Of a stretch of 64,000 bases of DNA, positions 24,994 to 38,700 are shown piece after piece. This stretch comes from Pachyseris speciosa (Eukaryota > Cnidaria > Anthozoa > Scleractinia > Pachyseridae), in the NCBI GenBank assembly GCA_016490735.1, contig JAEMWC010000022.1:602001-666000 (forward strand), given 5' to 3'. Under the pieces are notes generated by a model. It made no database searches. It saw nothing but the letters and a program-made list of their open reading frames with translations, and had not been told where the DNA came from. The stretch's first letter is position 1. Each line of letters starts with the position of its first letter. The position numbers were made by a program, and so were the translations under genes.

Positions 24994-26674
24994 CGCTTTA
25001 ACCCTTAAATTCACACCTCTCATGTATATTTATCAAGTGCGTTTTCTTCACATTTTTCACTCGTGTTGTTTCTGTCAGGTCCTCGTTGTCTTCACCGACA
25101 ACAAATCTGGCTCAAGTGTAGAAGATGTAAAGAAAGCTGCTAGGCCTCTGGAGGATGCCGGGATAACAGTAATTCCAGTGGCGATTGGTGATGACGCAGA
25201 TGTGAAAGAATTGAAAAATCTTACCCCAGACAAAGAAAACGTGATACAGCCACCAGATGGTACAACACCAGACGAAGTGGCTAAGATGATCATGGAAAAG
25301 ATTCATACAGGTACTGTAGATCTGCCATTTTCTTCGTTAACAGCAGGGAAAAGAAGGTTCTTTCCCGCCTCTCGTCCCAAGCCCCCTCCATTTTTCGCCG
25401 CTTTGTTTTCGACTCGCTCTGCCGGAAATATTCCGCCTTGTTTACTATCTGAACGCCTGGAACAGGCAAGTACGTTATGTTTGTTTCTATCAGGGAAATG
25501 CACACTACTTGCCGCAGCCTGTGAATGAAAAGTAGACCACATTTGTAGCGTATAGTTTGTGTGTTTCTAATTTTCGCACTTAACTAGTGTGCTACGGAGA
25601 GTTTAACTATGCTTCTTCTTTGCCATTTAGAGCAGGTTTTTTGTATGTCAAGACAGTTGCCAGAGCTAAATATAGCCGGCAATAAATCACGGCAAACATG
25701 TTCCACAAGAAACGAGGCTCTGTTCGAGATAGCAAATAGTTAAGGATAGAAGGATAGTCGGTGTGCAAAAAAGGGGCAGTCAACTGTTTTAACAGAAAAA
25801 AAAAAACGTTCAACAGAAGCTGGTTGAGACAAATGTTATTTTTATTTATAGTTCAGCCACCCACTCCAGAGATTGACCTTGGATTTGCTTTAAGCGCTGC
25901 AAGTGCATTCCACAACGAAACCTTCAGGCTCATGAAAGAAACCATCGCTTACATTATCGACACTTACGGAATCAAGAAGATTCACTACAGTGTTCTGGTT
26001 TACGTTGACACTGCGACAACGGAAATCAGCTTTGGGCAGATCCCGCCGTCCTCTGAACAGCTCAAGACGGCTATAGGAGAGCTGTCTGTGGGCACAGGGA
26101 CACCAGAATTGGCGAAAGCACTGGACGAAGCTGTGACAATGTTTCAAGACAAAGACCGGCGACCGTTAACACGCAAGGTGCAGCTGTACACACGCCTCAC
26201 ACTTTTACTTTATGAGTCAATCCATTAAATCATACGTTGGTACTATTCCAGGTTTAAACGTTGAAGAGAAACGTTAAGACACTGGCACATATCACTAGTG
26301 AAAGTCTGAATTTAAAGACGGTATCTCGTAATACAAAGTTTATGGCTGCGTTGGAAGATCTGATATTTGCAGTGGCTACCGCTACTGGAATATGCAAAGA
26401 AACTTGAGGGTAACCGCACATTTTCCAGAAACAATTAGCCAATAATAATCCTCAAAATACGTAACAATGTAAGGGATTATTTTCCCAAATTAAGAGTTAA
26501 TTGTCCTTGAAAAATTCGTGGTTCTCTCCACTTTTCTCTTTACATAATAAAAGGGCTCAACAAGTTCTGCTCAATCAGTCAATCAATCAATCAATCAATC
26601 TATCTATCAATCAATCAATCAGTCAATCAGTCAGTTAGTCAGTTAGTCAGTTAGTCAGTTAGTCAGTCAGTCAG

Positions 26675-26711
<37 letters not shown>

Positions 26712-29700
26712 TAATCAGTCAGTCAATCGGTCGGTCATTCAGTCAATTCTTCTGGGTGGTCATCTGACCTACTAATCGGGGACACTGTAACAGATCACTT
26801 TTAAGCTTTAGCGTAAAGAGGTGTGAGCTGACTTTTGGAAATAAAATTTCACGATGTTTAGGTCCTTGTGATAATGGCAGACAAGATGTCAGGATCCAGC
26901 GAAGATGAAGTCAAAAAAGCAGCCAAGCCTCTGGAAGAACAAGATATCAAAGTGATTCCTGTTGCTATTGGCGACGAGACTGATCCTCGCGAACTGGGGA
27001 GCACGACTCCTGACAAGAAAAATGTGATTGAGGCTGACAAGGGGGACGATCCACGTGAGGTTGGAGAGAAGATCATGGACAAGATCCGAGGTACCTAACA
27101 TTTATGACGACTAGTACTTGCATCACCCACAGAAGGAAAAAAATAATAATTTAAAAGTAAAAAGCCAATTCCATAAATCACCGTCTGAACGAAAATCAAA
27201 GAAACGAAGAAGTAAAAGAAGTCATATTGAAAAAACTGTTTACACTGCATCGGGAACCTTTTAAACCAATTATGTTCGTGAAATGTAAAATTTGGTATTA
27301 CGATGATGGTACATAGAGCCTTAAAAATGGTGAGATTAAATATAATTTAATTAATTAGTACCAAATTAAACTAATTTTTACATGTATGTTATGATAGGTG
27401 AACCTCCGGTCCCAGAGATCGACCTTGCGTTTGCCATCAGTGCCACTGCCACAGACGCAGATGACACGTTCACTCGCATCAAGGACACTGCTAAGTTCAT
27501 TGTCAACAAATACGGCACCCAAAAGATTCATTATGGTTTAGTGGTGTTTGGTACTGTGCCCAGTCGCGTGCGAGACTTTCGACGGGAGATGATTTCCAAA
27601 GAAGACATGGTCAGGATCTTGGACTCTGTTCCGAGAAGCTCCACAGGTAAAAATATTTAAGTTTAAGTTTTGTGAACCATAATCGTTTATGAATACAGAC
27701 AGCTCCCTAGTGAGTGTGATTAATTTGTAACGAGAGTAGACGTGTTAAATGTGGCAAATCAGGGGAATAACTATCAGGGCAAATTTAGCCACATGTGGAC
27801 TACGAGCAGTAGTACGTTTTTCTTGAGATCACTTGGGCGAAACCGCGTTTTACGCGGCTGCTCGCGTCTTCGCAGCCCTCCGCCCTCCGCCCTACGCCCG
27901 CTAGATCCAATGCGTGTTACAGAACTAGGAGAAGAAAGAGACCGCCTTCAGTCTAAGCCAGATAGGACTCGAAACTAAAAACTGCTACCAGCGATTTGCG
28001 CGGGAAAATGCACAACCTGAGCTAAACGCAGGAAATCATGCATCTCAGTGGTAACTGGGTGAATACGTGAAAATAATTCCAGGCCGGATTCGTAATACAT
28101 TTGACCGGTGGCAGGCGCGGGAAAAAGTCAAGTGAGATTTTGTTTTGTTCACGATACGTTAAACGCATGTAATGAATATATCTTGTGTGTAGTTGTTTAT
28201 GTTGTTAGTTAAAGAAAGAACCCATGACCTCTGCGATACCGGCGCAGTGCTCTACCAATTGAGCTAACAAACCAACTGGGAGCTGGTCATTTTGTTGGTT
28301 AGTGAGATACACGTGAGTGGTGAATATGTGAGAATGAATATATGAAAATCATATATTTGAACTGCGGATTAAAGAATGAAGATATGAATGATCATCGCAA
28401 TTATGAACACTATTTAAGCAGTAGTGAAAAAATTTGGGCTTGTAAGGGGTTTGAACCCATGACCTCTGTGATACTGGTGCAGTGCCCTACCGGAGGTCAA
28501 GGGTTCAAACCCCGTACAAGCCTGAATTTCTTTTCAGGCTTTATTTTCACTACTGCTTAAGTAGTGGTCATGACTGCGATGATCATGCACATATTCATTC
28601 TTTACTCCGCAGTTCATATATTCATTCTCACATATTCATCATTCACGAGTATATACCAGAACCAACAAAATGACCTGCTCCCAGTTGGCTTGTTAGCTCA
28701 ATTGCTAGAGCACTGCACCGGTATTGTAGAGGTCGTGGGTTAGAATCCCGTACAAGCCTGAATTTTTTTTCAGGCTTTATTTTCACTACTGCTTAAGTAG
28801 TGTTCATAACTGCGATGATCATTCATATATTCATTCTTTAATCCGCAGTTCAAATATATGAAAATCATATATTCATTCTCACATATTCATCATTAACGGG
28901 TATATACCAGAACCAACAAAATGACCGGCTCCCAGTTGGCTTGTTAGCTCAGTTGATAGAGCACTGCCCAGTATCGCAGAGGTCGTGGGTTCAAACCCCG
29001 TACAAGCCTTCTTTTTTTCAGGCTTTATTTTCACTACTGCTTAAGTATTGTTCATAACTGCGATGATCCTTCATATATTCATTCACAATTTACTTTCCAC
29101 GGAAAACAGAGTAAAGGCGGTGAAGGCGCATTTCTTAAGAATCTATTTAGCACTTGGAGGTTTATAGAGTTCAGCAGGAGCTAGCTACAAAACCCTCCTT
29201 GCAATGACAAACAAAAGTGTGTTTTGTTGAAAGGTCCGGATCTGGCAAAGGCTCTCAACGAATCACTGAAGCTGTTTGAAGGTCCAGGAGCTCGACCATC
29301 CGCGAAGAAAGTTCTTGTCGTCATTATGGACAAGAAGTCCGGTGTTTCAGAATCGCTTATCAAAGACGCCGCAAATGGTTTACATGAAGCTAACATAAGG
29401 GTCATCCCAGTGGCTGTTGGAAACGAGGTCGACAAGAAGGAGCTGGGGACGAGTACGGAAGATAAAAGCAATCTGATTGAAGCACCAAAGGAATTTAAAC
29501 CAGACAAGCTTGGAGAAACAATCATGAGAAAAGTCTTGAAAGGTACTTTGGGTTTTGTTATCTACAGAGTGGTAGAAGAGTGGAGTGCTTTTTCCTCAAA
29601 CAATAGACTGCATTCGCTCGGTATTGAACTGGGAAGAGCCTGTACTCGAGGCTTAAGCGGGGGTATCTTTTCACATGCAAATGGTGTTTTATATATTCAC

Positions 29701-32700
29701 CCGCAAGAGCCTCCATTGCAGGCTAAATCCAGCTCATTACCGCGAATACGAGTATGGCCTATTGTTTTATTGACGCTGTCTCGCTTTAGTCTCTCCGCGC
29801 TGGTGATGGCATGTATCCTTAACTCTCCAGAAAGGGACCGCTACCAATCTACGATAAAAATGCTTTCAATTTTTTAGTTTAAAACTGACAAATGAATTTT
29901 CGACATTTCAGTGCGCTCTGCACCAGAAGTTGATGTTATATTTGCGGTGAGTGCCACCTCAAGTGACGCTGCAGAGACTCTGCGGACCATAAAGGACACA
30001 CTGACATATGTGATCAACACTTACGGTGTGGGAAACATCAGGTACGCGCCTATGTTTTGGATTACTTCGTGCAGTATATCAGATCCAGCTATTGTGCAAA
30101 ACGATTTAGGATTTTTGCTACAAGTGCTCACCTGGCATGAGGTCTCTTTGTAACCATCAGCGGGGTAATTGGCCACCTTAAGTACCGCTTGGCCGGGTTT
30201 ACCTAAATTCATTTCCACTGCCCCACCAACGTAGCACCACAGTTTATTGAGAAACTAAACCCCTTAACTTTCATTCATTTTATAAGTTAAGCTACTACTA
30301 GGTTAGTGTTGGACGAAGGGGAAAAACGTCGGAGTTCTTGGCGGCAGAGGGTCTTTTCCGTAACCTACCGCTGACCGGTAAGATTCTCAACCACTGAATT
30401 ATATAGAAACGCGTTGTGAGCTTTGTACTTTTTATCATTGTTATAGATATGGCATGATCACATTCGGCACGGATTCCACTGTTGCTCAGAGGTTTGGCAG
30501 AACAGATCCCTCACCAGAGGACCTCAAGCTGTTGGTGCAGGGTTTGCCGGAAAGCCAGGGACCACCTGATTTTGATGAAGTACTGGAAGCAGGGAGGAAC
30601 ATTTTTGAGGGCGAAGGTCTGAGACCAAATGCTCTAAAGGTAGGCACAGTTAGCTTTGATATCGACGTGGATATTCTCGTAACCTTTGTCCCATATTTCG
30701 TTTTAAAGTGCCAATTGGGAGAATTTCCTTCGATTTCAAGACATTTCGTCTTTGTAGCCTGCCTCGTGGACAGTGAAAATTTATTACCTATATTTAGGTT
30801 TTCACCTAGATTTTGATTGACAAGTCCGGCCGGCTGCAGCGCAGGTTACATCTTTGTCGATAAGAAAGGAGAAGTTAGATACTGGTCGCTCTTATGCTAC
30901 ACAATTGGTTTTATGGGAACGCAGATGCTGATACCAATTAGTTTAAAACAAAGAAGTGAATAAGTGGTTGCAATAAGTTAAGCCCCGTTCAAACGGTAAT
31001 GAGAGTTGATGATAGTTGATGATAGTTTTAACTATCACCCGCGTTTGAACACAAACTATCATGCGCTATCATCGACTATCATCAACTATCATTCTCTTTG
31101 AACCTGCTCAAAAATATCATGATAGTCGATGATAGTTTTCGCAGTTTAACCGCGCACATGATAGTTGATGATAGTTTTGGACTTTGCAACTATCATCGAC
31201 TATCATGCGCCGTTTGAACGGGGCTTTAGGGCTGTAGACACCTACCCTTGAATTCAACACACTAAATTTCAATTCTATAATTTCTTAAGGTTATCGTAGT
31301 GATCGCTGATAATGGCTCAAACTCGACAACAGAAGAAATCAGGTTAGCGGCGAAGCCATTAGAGGACAAAGCCATCCATGTCATCGCTGTTGGCATTGGC
31401 GAAATCCCGGATGCCACGCAGCTGCAGCAAATGACACAGAAGAAAGATGACGTCATTACAGCGCCAAAAGATGTGGACCCAGCAGATTTGGGCAACAGAA
31501 TAATGGAAAAAGCCTTTCAACGTAAGATATAAATAATGTCCTGATTATATTTCGCAACACGCTATTTCTAGCACGAGGAATTGCTAGTTACAGAAACCTC
31601 GTGAAAATTTTATTTGAAAAAAATCCTGCAGATACCCATTACACAGTGAAGGCAAACAAACTCCCTTCCTCGTCATCAAACCGATACAGTAAACACCCGC
31701 ATATAAGAACAAATGGATTAAGAACACCAGGCTGAAATTTGTCCAATAAAGCCCCATTTTTATAAGAACAAGATTAGCCTGAAAATTGTAACATGTTCTT
31801 ATAAAATGGAAAAAGTGTCATAATTACAAAACATGTCTGAGTTTATGTTTGCTGTCAGATAACTGCATAACTCTATCAGCTGTCAAGCTGTCTTCTTTTG
31901 TATTGAGTACTTTTTTTCTACAAAAATTATCTAGTTTATTTTCCTAAAATATGCTAATTATACCTCTAGCAACATGTTTTGGATAGCATTACCAAATAAA
32001 AATTTAAGAACATTTTAAGAACATTTTGAGGCTGATTTGTCACTAAGCACCCGATAAATAAGAACTCAATCAGCCTGACCTCCGAAATCGTGTGTTCTTA
32101 TATGCGGGTGTTTACTGTATCTGTAGTTCGTTTTTGCCTTCGTCTCAGCCATTTTACTGTTGGTTGTACTGATAACTTCTCTCCTTCATAGCCGTATTGA
32201 TGCCTATCGAAGAGATAGATCTGGTGGTTGCCATGTGCGCAGTCTCATCGCAGATGAACCAGTCCTTTGAGCTCATGAAAGACACCGTCAAATCTATAGT
32301 TGATAAATATGGCACCTCGAAGATCCACTATAGTGTTGTTATCTATGGGATATCAGCCTTCCAAACGGCTGCATTTTCACGCACGTCGCTCACGAAACAG
32401 GAAGTTAAAGAATACATTGATTCCATCCCGAAGCCAAGAGGTAATTACTAGCTTAGATGTGATTCATTTACCACGCTTAAAATTAACCATCCCACCTCAC
32501 TCTTATCGCCACCTACCGACATCCAGATCCCAGCAGTATGATCTTTGTCACATCAGTGAACCTAGTTTAAGAGCTGTGCATGGTGTATTTGGTATTTTTG
32601 TAACATTTTTGTTGTTCCTGTTCACTTTTTATTCCATCTTTATCGGTTTTCTCTTCAAAAACAAACTTCTAAGAACGGAAAATTACAGCTTTAGAGGCGG

Positions 32701-35700
32701 GAAACTTTCGAGATTTTTGCTTGGTAAGTCGTCGTTGATGTAGTGTAAAATCGTTCTCACAGGTGGCCCAACTTCTCCCGTCCTTGATCAAGCTCTCGAA
32801 GCCACCAAAACTCTATTTGAAGGCGATGGCGTTCGAGAAAACGCCACGAAAGTTCTTGTGGTGTTAACGGACACGAGTTCGGGATTATCGGAGAGTGTAC
32901 TGAGAGCATCAGCAAGTGAATTAGATGACCAGGAGGTTGAGGTCATCGCTGTGTCCATAGGGAATGAGTCGGATGTTAGTGAGCTGGTGTATGTAACACC
33001 ACATAGAGGAAACATTATTGATGCTTCTATCGATGAAGACCCTGACAGCTTATCATCAGAGATACTACGCCTCATTCTGACAGGTTGGTTTGCCATTTAA
33101 GATCTCTACTATCCTAATTTAAGATCTCTACTATCCTAATCCTTAAGCCTTCCCTTCGATACCTTTGATATTTAACAGGAGAGTGCGTTGTATATGGAAT
33201 GATCGTTAGGCATCTTCGTGTATAGTCAACTCGTGACCAACAAGCACTATTTTATCCTTTTACATTTGGTACAAATTTTATTCTTTTACATTAGTACACA
33301 CGTACACGTTTTAACGAGCACTTAGGAGCTCCTTAGTGTTACGTGTATAAATAAAGTATTGTATTGTATTGTATTGTATTGGAATAACGTAACATACAAC
33401 ATAACATAACATAACATAAATAACATAACATAATAACATAACATACATAACATAACATAACATAACATAACAAACAACATAACATAACATAACATAACAT
33501 AACGTAGCGTAAAGATACATTCGTGAATTATTGCTGGATCTTGCTCAGGTCAGTTTGCAATGAAACCATAACACAACAGTTTATAGCCATGATATGATGC
33601 TGACATCCTACGGCCGCTAAACCAGTGAAAACTTCGCAATTGCATTATCCAACGACCCACTGTTTAATAATGCTTCACGTACGTGTTACGAAGTCTTAGT
33701 CTGTTCATGAAATCTCAAAGAGTAATCATTTTAGTGAGTTATTAAGCAGTATTCACCTTCATTGCTGTACAAGGCGGTTCTAAAATACTGAGATGTGGTT
33801 GTCCTTTACTTTGTCACCCGTTAGATCCGCCTCCAGTCCAGGCAGAGGTCGATGTCGCCTTTGCAATAAGTGCCAATTCTCTGAACTACATGCAGACTTT
33901 CAGGCTAATGAAAGACACCACAGCCTGGATAATCGGCGAGTATGGAACAGACAAGCTGAGATATTCAGTCATCCTTTTTGGTGATGATGCAAGTACAGAC
34001 GTCAACTTTGACGAAGACGTTCCTACTCCAAACTTGTTGATACAACGTGTTCAGAGTCTTTCAAGAAGGAGCGGAGACCCTGATCTTACCAAAGCCATGG
34101 ACGAGGCTGAAAGCGCGTTTGAATCTGTTAGTGCGAGACCCGAAGCTAGAAAGGTAGAAACCGGAATATCCTAACACATTTCTTTACAATTGTGAGGACA
34201 TTCTCAGTTCGAAATTGCCTTTGGAGTGAACGTTTTATTTTGCAACAACCTTGTATACAGGTTTCTTGCCAAAAGCACGTTCATATCAAATGTTGAGTAA
34301 TGCAATGGGCTCATATATGCGACTTGCGAGTAAAACATCTTATCTTTTCAGGTCTTGGTTATGATCACAGACAAAGGATCTGGATTGAGTTCATCGGATA
34401 TCGAGAAAGCGTCTGAACCTTTGCACAACAAAGACATCAAAGTGGTGGCTGTAGCTGTGGGAAATGAAGTCAGCCCTTCAGAGCTGGAGCTTACAAATCC
34501 TGAAAGATTTGTCATCGAGGCGCCCAGGAATGAAGAGCCGCAGAAACTGGGAAAACAAATTATGGAACATGTTATCAGACGTAAGTCACTAAGGAGTAAA
34601 GTCTCTACCTCGGTAAAGATTCATCACTAAGATTATCTTGTCTTTCCATGTTTATTGCGTAATTTGTATGTTTCTGGGTGCCAGCGTGAGACCTTATTTT
34701 CCTTTTATTGAAACCCTCTAACGTCTTATTCCAGCTGTGCCATCGATAGCCATGGTCTCAAGGAAGTAATCTAGCCTAAAACATTATAAGAGTTGATTTC
34801 CTTCAGATTAATTCCTCCGTTATTCTAGTCTACCGCAACGTTGATACCTTTGTTTGTGTTTGCAGCCAAGTTCTCGCCTATTGACATTGCTTTCGCTCTC
34901 AGTGCCACGGGAATATCAGCCGATAAAACATAACAAGTTGATGAAAAACACCATAGATCTTATTGTCGAGAAATATGGCATGGGTAGCATGCGATACAGC
35001 TTTATACCATACTCAGACGCAGCTAATATCAACGTGAAATTCAGCGAGAAGTACCCCAGCCTTGAGGACCTAAAGGCCGTCGTCCAGGCTCTGTTACCAG
35101 TCACTGGTGGTTCGAATCTTCCAGCAGCCTTAACTACCGCAAAGGAGGCGTTTGAAGACAGTGGTGTTCGTAAGGGTGCTATTCATGTCCTTGTTGTCAT
35201 CACGGACAAGGCTTCTGGAGCGAGTGACGATGACATAAAGAAAGCTGCGGCTCCCTTACAGGAGTCGGGAATTGTGGTTATTCCTGTTGGCGTTGGAAAC
35301 CAAGTTAATTCTCAAGAGCTTGAAGGAACAACTAATAAAGACACTGTAATTACTGTTGGTACGGAGGAGGATCCCGAAAGTCTAATGGAAATGATCCTGG
35401 CAAAAATTAACGGTATGTTGGAATTTACATATCTTCGTAAGGGCTACTGGGATCTAGAAAGAAAGTTAGCGTGTTTCAGATAATTAAGCAATATTAATGG
35501 TAAAAAGCTTTAAAACACATGGCAATATATGGCTTTGTTTTTCTAAATGGAGATTAGGTGTCCCTAAAAAAATCTGTGGCTATCCCCAATATTCGGTTCG
35601 GGCTCCAAAGGCCATCAATGAGATCTGCTTTTCTCCACATATTTGTGGAACGTGCAAAAATACCTTTGCTTCAGTAAGCACCGTCATTAAGAATCCCCGC

Positions 35701-38700
35701 AGTATTTTTAAGGGCAATCCGCCCGAGATGCACACGTCATATCCGTAGTAAGAATAGGAGGCACCATCGTTAAACGGTCAGTTGTTATTTTGGGTTAGCG
35801 TTAGCTGGCCAACAAATAAGTCCAGGGGCAGGTTCCTGAAAGGTGTAATAACTCTATCCCTGGAATAAATCTGACTTATTCCAGGAATGTCTTTTGGAAT
35901 AAGGCAGATTTATCCCTGGAATAGAGTTATTACACCTTTCAGGAACCCGCCCCAGCAGTTTAGTCATCAAGCACAAACATCTTACAAGCTATTTTACGGT
36001 TTTATTGCTGTGTATTTCTACATCCTTTCAGAGACGCAGAGGAAACCGCCAGTTGACCTTGCCTTTGCTTTGAGTGCAACCTCGGCTCAGTCGAGTCAAA
36101 CACTTCAGATGATGAAGGACGTGATCAATAACGTGATTGAAGACTACGGCACTCGCGACTTACGGTATTGTTTCATTCTCTTTGGATCTGACGCGTCCAC
36201 CAAGTTCAGCTTCACTAGCGACCCGGTGGATCCAAAACGCTTGCAGAATGTTGTTAACATCATGCCCCCAAGTGAACCTCCATCATCACTTCACGTGGCT
36301 CTTCAGGAGGCTTCAAGAGCGTTTAATGGCGTGGGAGTCCGTCCGAATGCTTCCAAGGTACTCGTGGTTATGACGGACACGAATGGGGATTCTCTCAAGA
36401 AAGAGATGGAGGCAGCTGCTGAACCGCTGGGCGGATGAAGATCAAGGTCATAGCCATGGGCATCGGTGGAGCTGTGGATCCAGATGAGATGGTCAAAGTT
36501 ACCAGAAATAATGACAATGTTATCACAGCATCGGTTGATGAAGACCCTGACACTCTGACCAAGGCGTTAATGAAGAAGGTTTTCCAACCAGGTTTGCAAG
36601 CTGTAGGCGAAATTATTTTTATTTGAGAGCAGTAGCTTTACAATCTTTGTTTTTTGTGAAATCAGTTTGGTACTAGTTAATCCACAATGGCAGAATACTG
36701 CATGATATCACTGCGCATTCAGTTTTTGTCAAATTGGTGAAGGTCCTTTCAAACGTTCCACACATTTTTAGCCAACAATTTCCGACATTGTCTGGTCTGA
36801 CATGTTGAGTGCGTTTGCGAAACATCGTGTCGGGCGTTGTTGTTTTAGCTGCCAATAACACCCAATACAGTTTTCAAATGTACTCAACATGTTGGATCCA
36901 ACGATGTCGGAAGTAGTTGGCCAAGAATTTTGGTAGCATTTACACGAGCTTTTATTACTAACTTGGTAAAAGCTTTCAATTTAACAGACCTCTTACGTAA
37001 TGTTTCACGTCACTATAAATAACAGCATAAAGGTTTATTGCTACATCTATACATCGAATACCCTTGAAGTACGCAAGAAGATTCCACCTCCTCTTCGTCA
37101 TTAACAACCCGAAATACTACGTCAAATTTCTATAGTTGAGGTGTCTATATTTCAAATGAATATTATATACCCATTTTATATATGTTAAAATGCTTATTCT
37201 CTTTTCGACTTTTAGCCCGACCCGTTGTCCCCAAAGTCGACCTGGTGTTTGCAATAGGCACAGTGTCCTCAACTGCTGTTGATGTGTTCCAAAAGACAAA
37301 AGAAACTATCATTTCCATTATCGACGAATACGGTGCCAACAACATACACTATGCCGTAGTTTTCTTTGGAAGCGACGCCGAGACTATCATCGACTTTGAA
37401 AATTACACAACGACTGAACAAGTAAAAACACTACTTACAGACAGCCGTCGTATGTCCGGGGGCCCCGCCCTGGAGGAAGCTCTGAAAACGGCCAGGGAAG
37501 TTTTAAAATCGCCTGGAGCACGAGAAGATGCGCGCAAAGTCCTTGTTGTGATTACAGACAAAAAGTCTGCTTCTCTGAGTGACAGGGTTAGATCTGAGGC
37601 GAATATGCTTGAGGATATGGACGTCAAAGTGATACCGGTGGGGATTGGTCGTGAAGTTGACAGACCAGAGCTGGAGGAGATGACACCAAACATCAGCGAT
37701 GTAATTACAACTTCCAAATTAGACAAACCAGACCAATTTGGACAAGATATTATGGTTAAAGTTCTGAAGGGTATGTTGACGCTAGTATTATGTTCTTTTG
37801 GGCGCTTCTTTTGCGCCCATTGAATCCTCTTCTGATCACCTCTCCTGGAATTTTCCATCTGTATGATGATGATGATGATGATGACGACGACGACGATGAT
37901 AATAATAGTGGCGATGATATTGATATATTTTCTTATGTTGGTGGGACTGTTAAATTACAATGGTACCAGATATACATACGTTACATACGTATTTGCCACG
38001 TTTGTAATACATTAATTTTGTTTACTCGTCTAGAACGTCCTAAAGTACCAGAGATCGATTTGGTGTTTGCTATAACAGCTACAACAGGGGATGCGGAAGA
38101 CATCTTTCTACGAATGAGGGATGCGGTGAAAATAATTACTAACACTTATGGGATGAATAAGTTGAGGTATAGCGTCGTTAGGTATGGGTCGACTGCAGAA
38201 ACGGTATTTGACTTCAAAACGTCCTTTCCTACGCGGGAAAGCCTGAAGTACTTCATTGAGAGGCTACGAAAAATCCCTGGCGGCCCCGACACGATGGCAG
38301 CCTTGGAGAAGGCCAAGGAGGTTATCAAAGATTCAGGGACGCGTCCAACGGCGAAGACAGTGTTGGTTTTGATCACCGATGGCGCTATACCTGAAAGGCC
38401 ACTTGAAGCCAATAAATCCATCGCGGCAATCGAAAAAGAAGGTGTCCCTGTTTTAGGTTTTATAGTTCGAAATAACGTTGAACCTAGAGCACTGGCCGAA
38501 AAGGTGATGAAGAATGTATTAGCTGGTAAGTCCGTGAGTCTGTTCGTTTTTCGTTCATTCTCACAATTATAACGTGAAGTGGTATCTACCTCGATAAAAT
38601 TCGTAGTCCTTTCTATTATGTCTTGTTGTACAGCGAGAGAAAACACACGAAATGATGTGTTAACCCTTCTCGCGCTAAACTCCTTTAGTTACTGTTGATT

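Noticed and set aside
24841..25023. Tyrosine/histidine-rich minus-strand frame
   Set aside because: Translation of the TAA/TGATAA microsatellite.
24874..26745. CRISPR or other prokaryotic repeat array
   Set aside because: The repeats are simple microsatellites in introns of an animal gene.
28688..29009. Working tRNA genes
   Set aside because: A and B boxes are present but the arms are mismatched and each head runs into a shared SINE body, so these are tRNA-derived SINEs.
33311..33520. Frame rich in C-Y-V-M repeats on the minus strand
   Set aside because: Translation of the ATAAC pentanucleotide tract.
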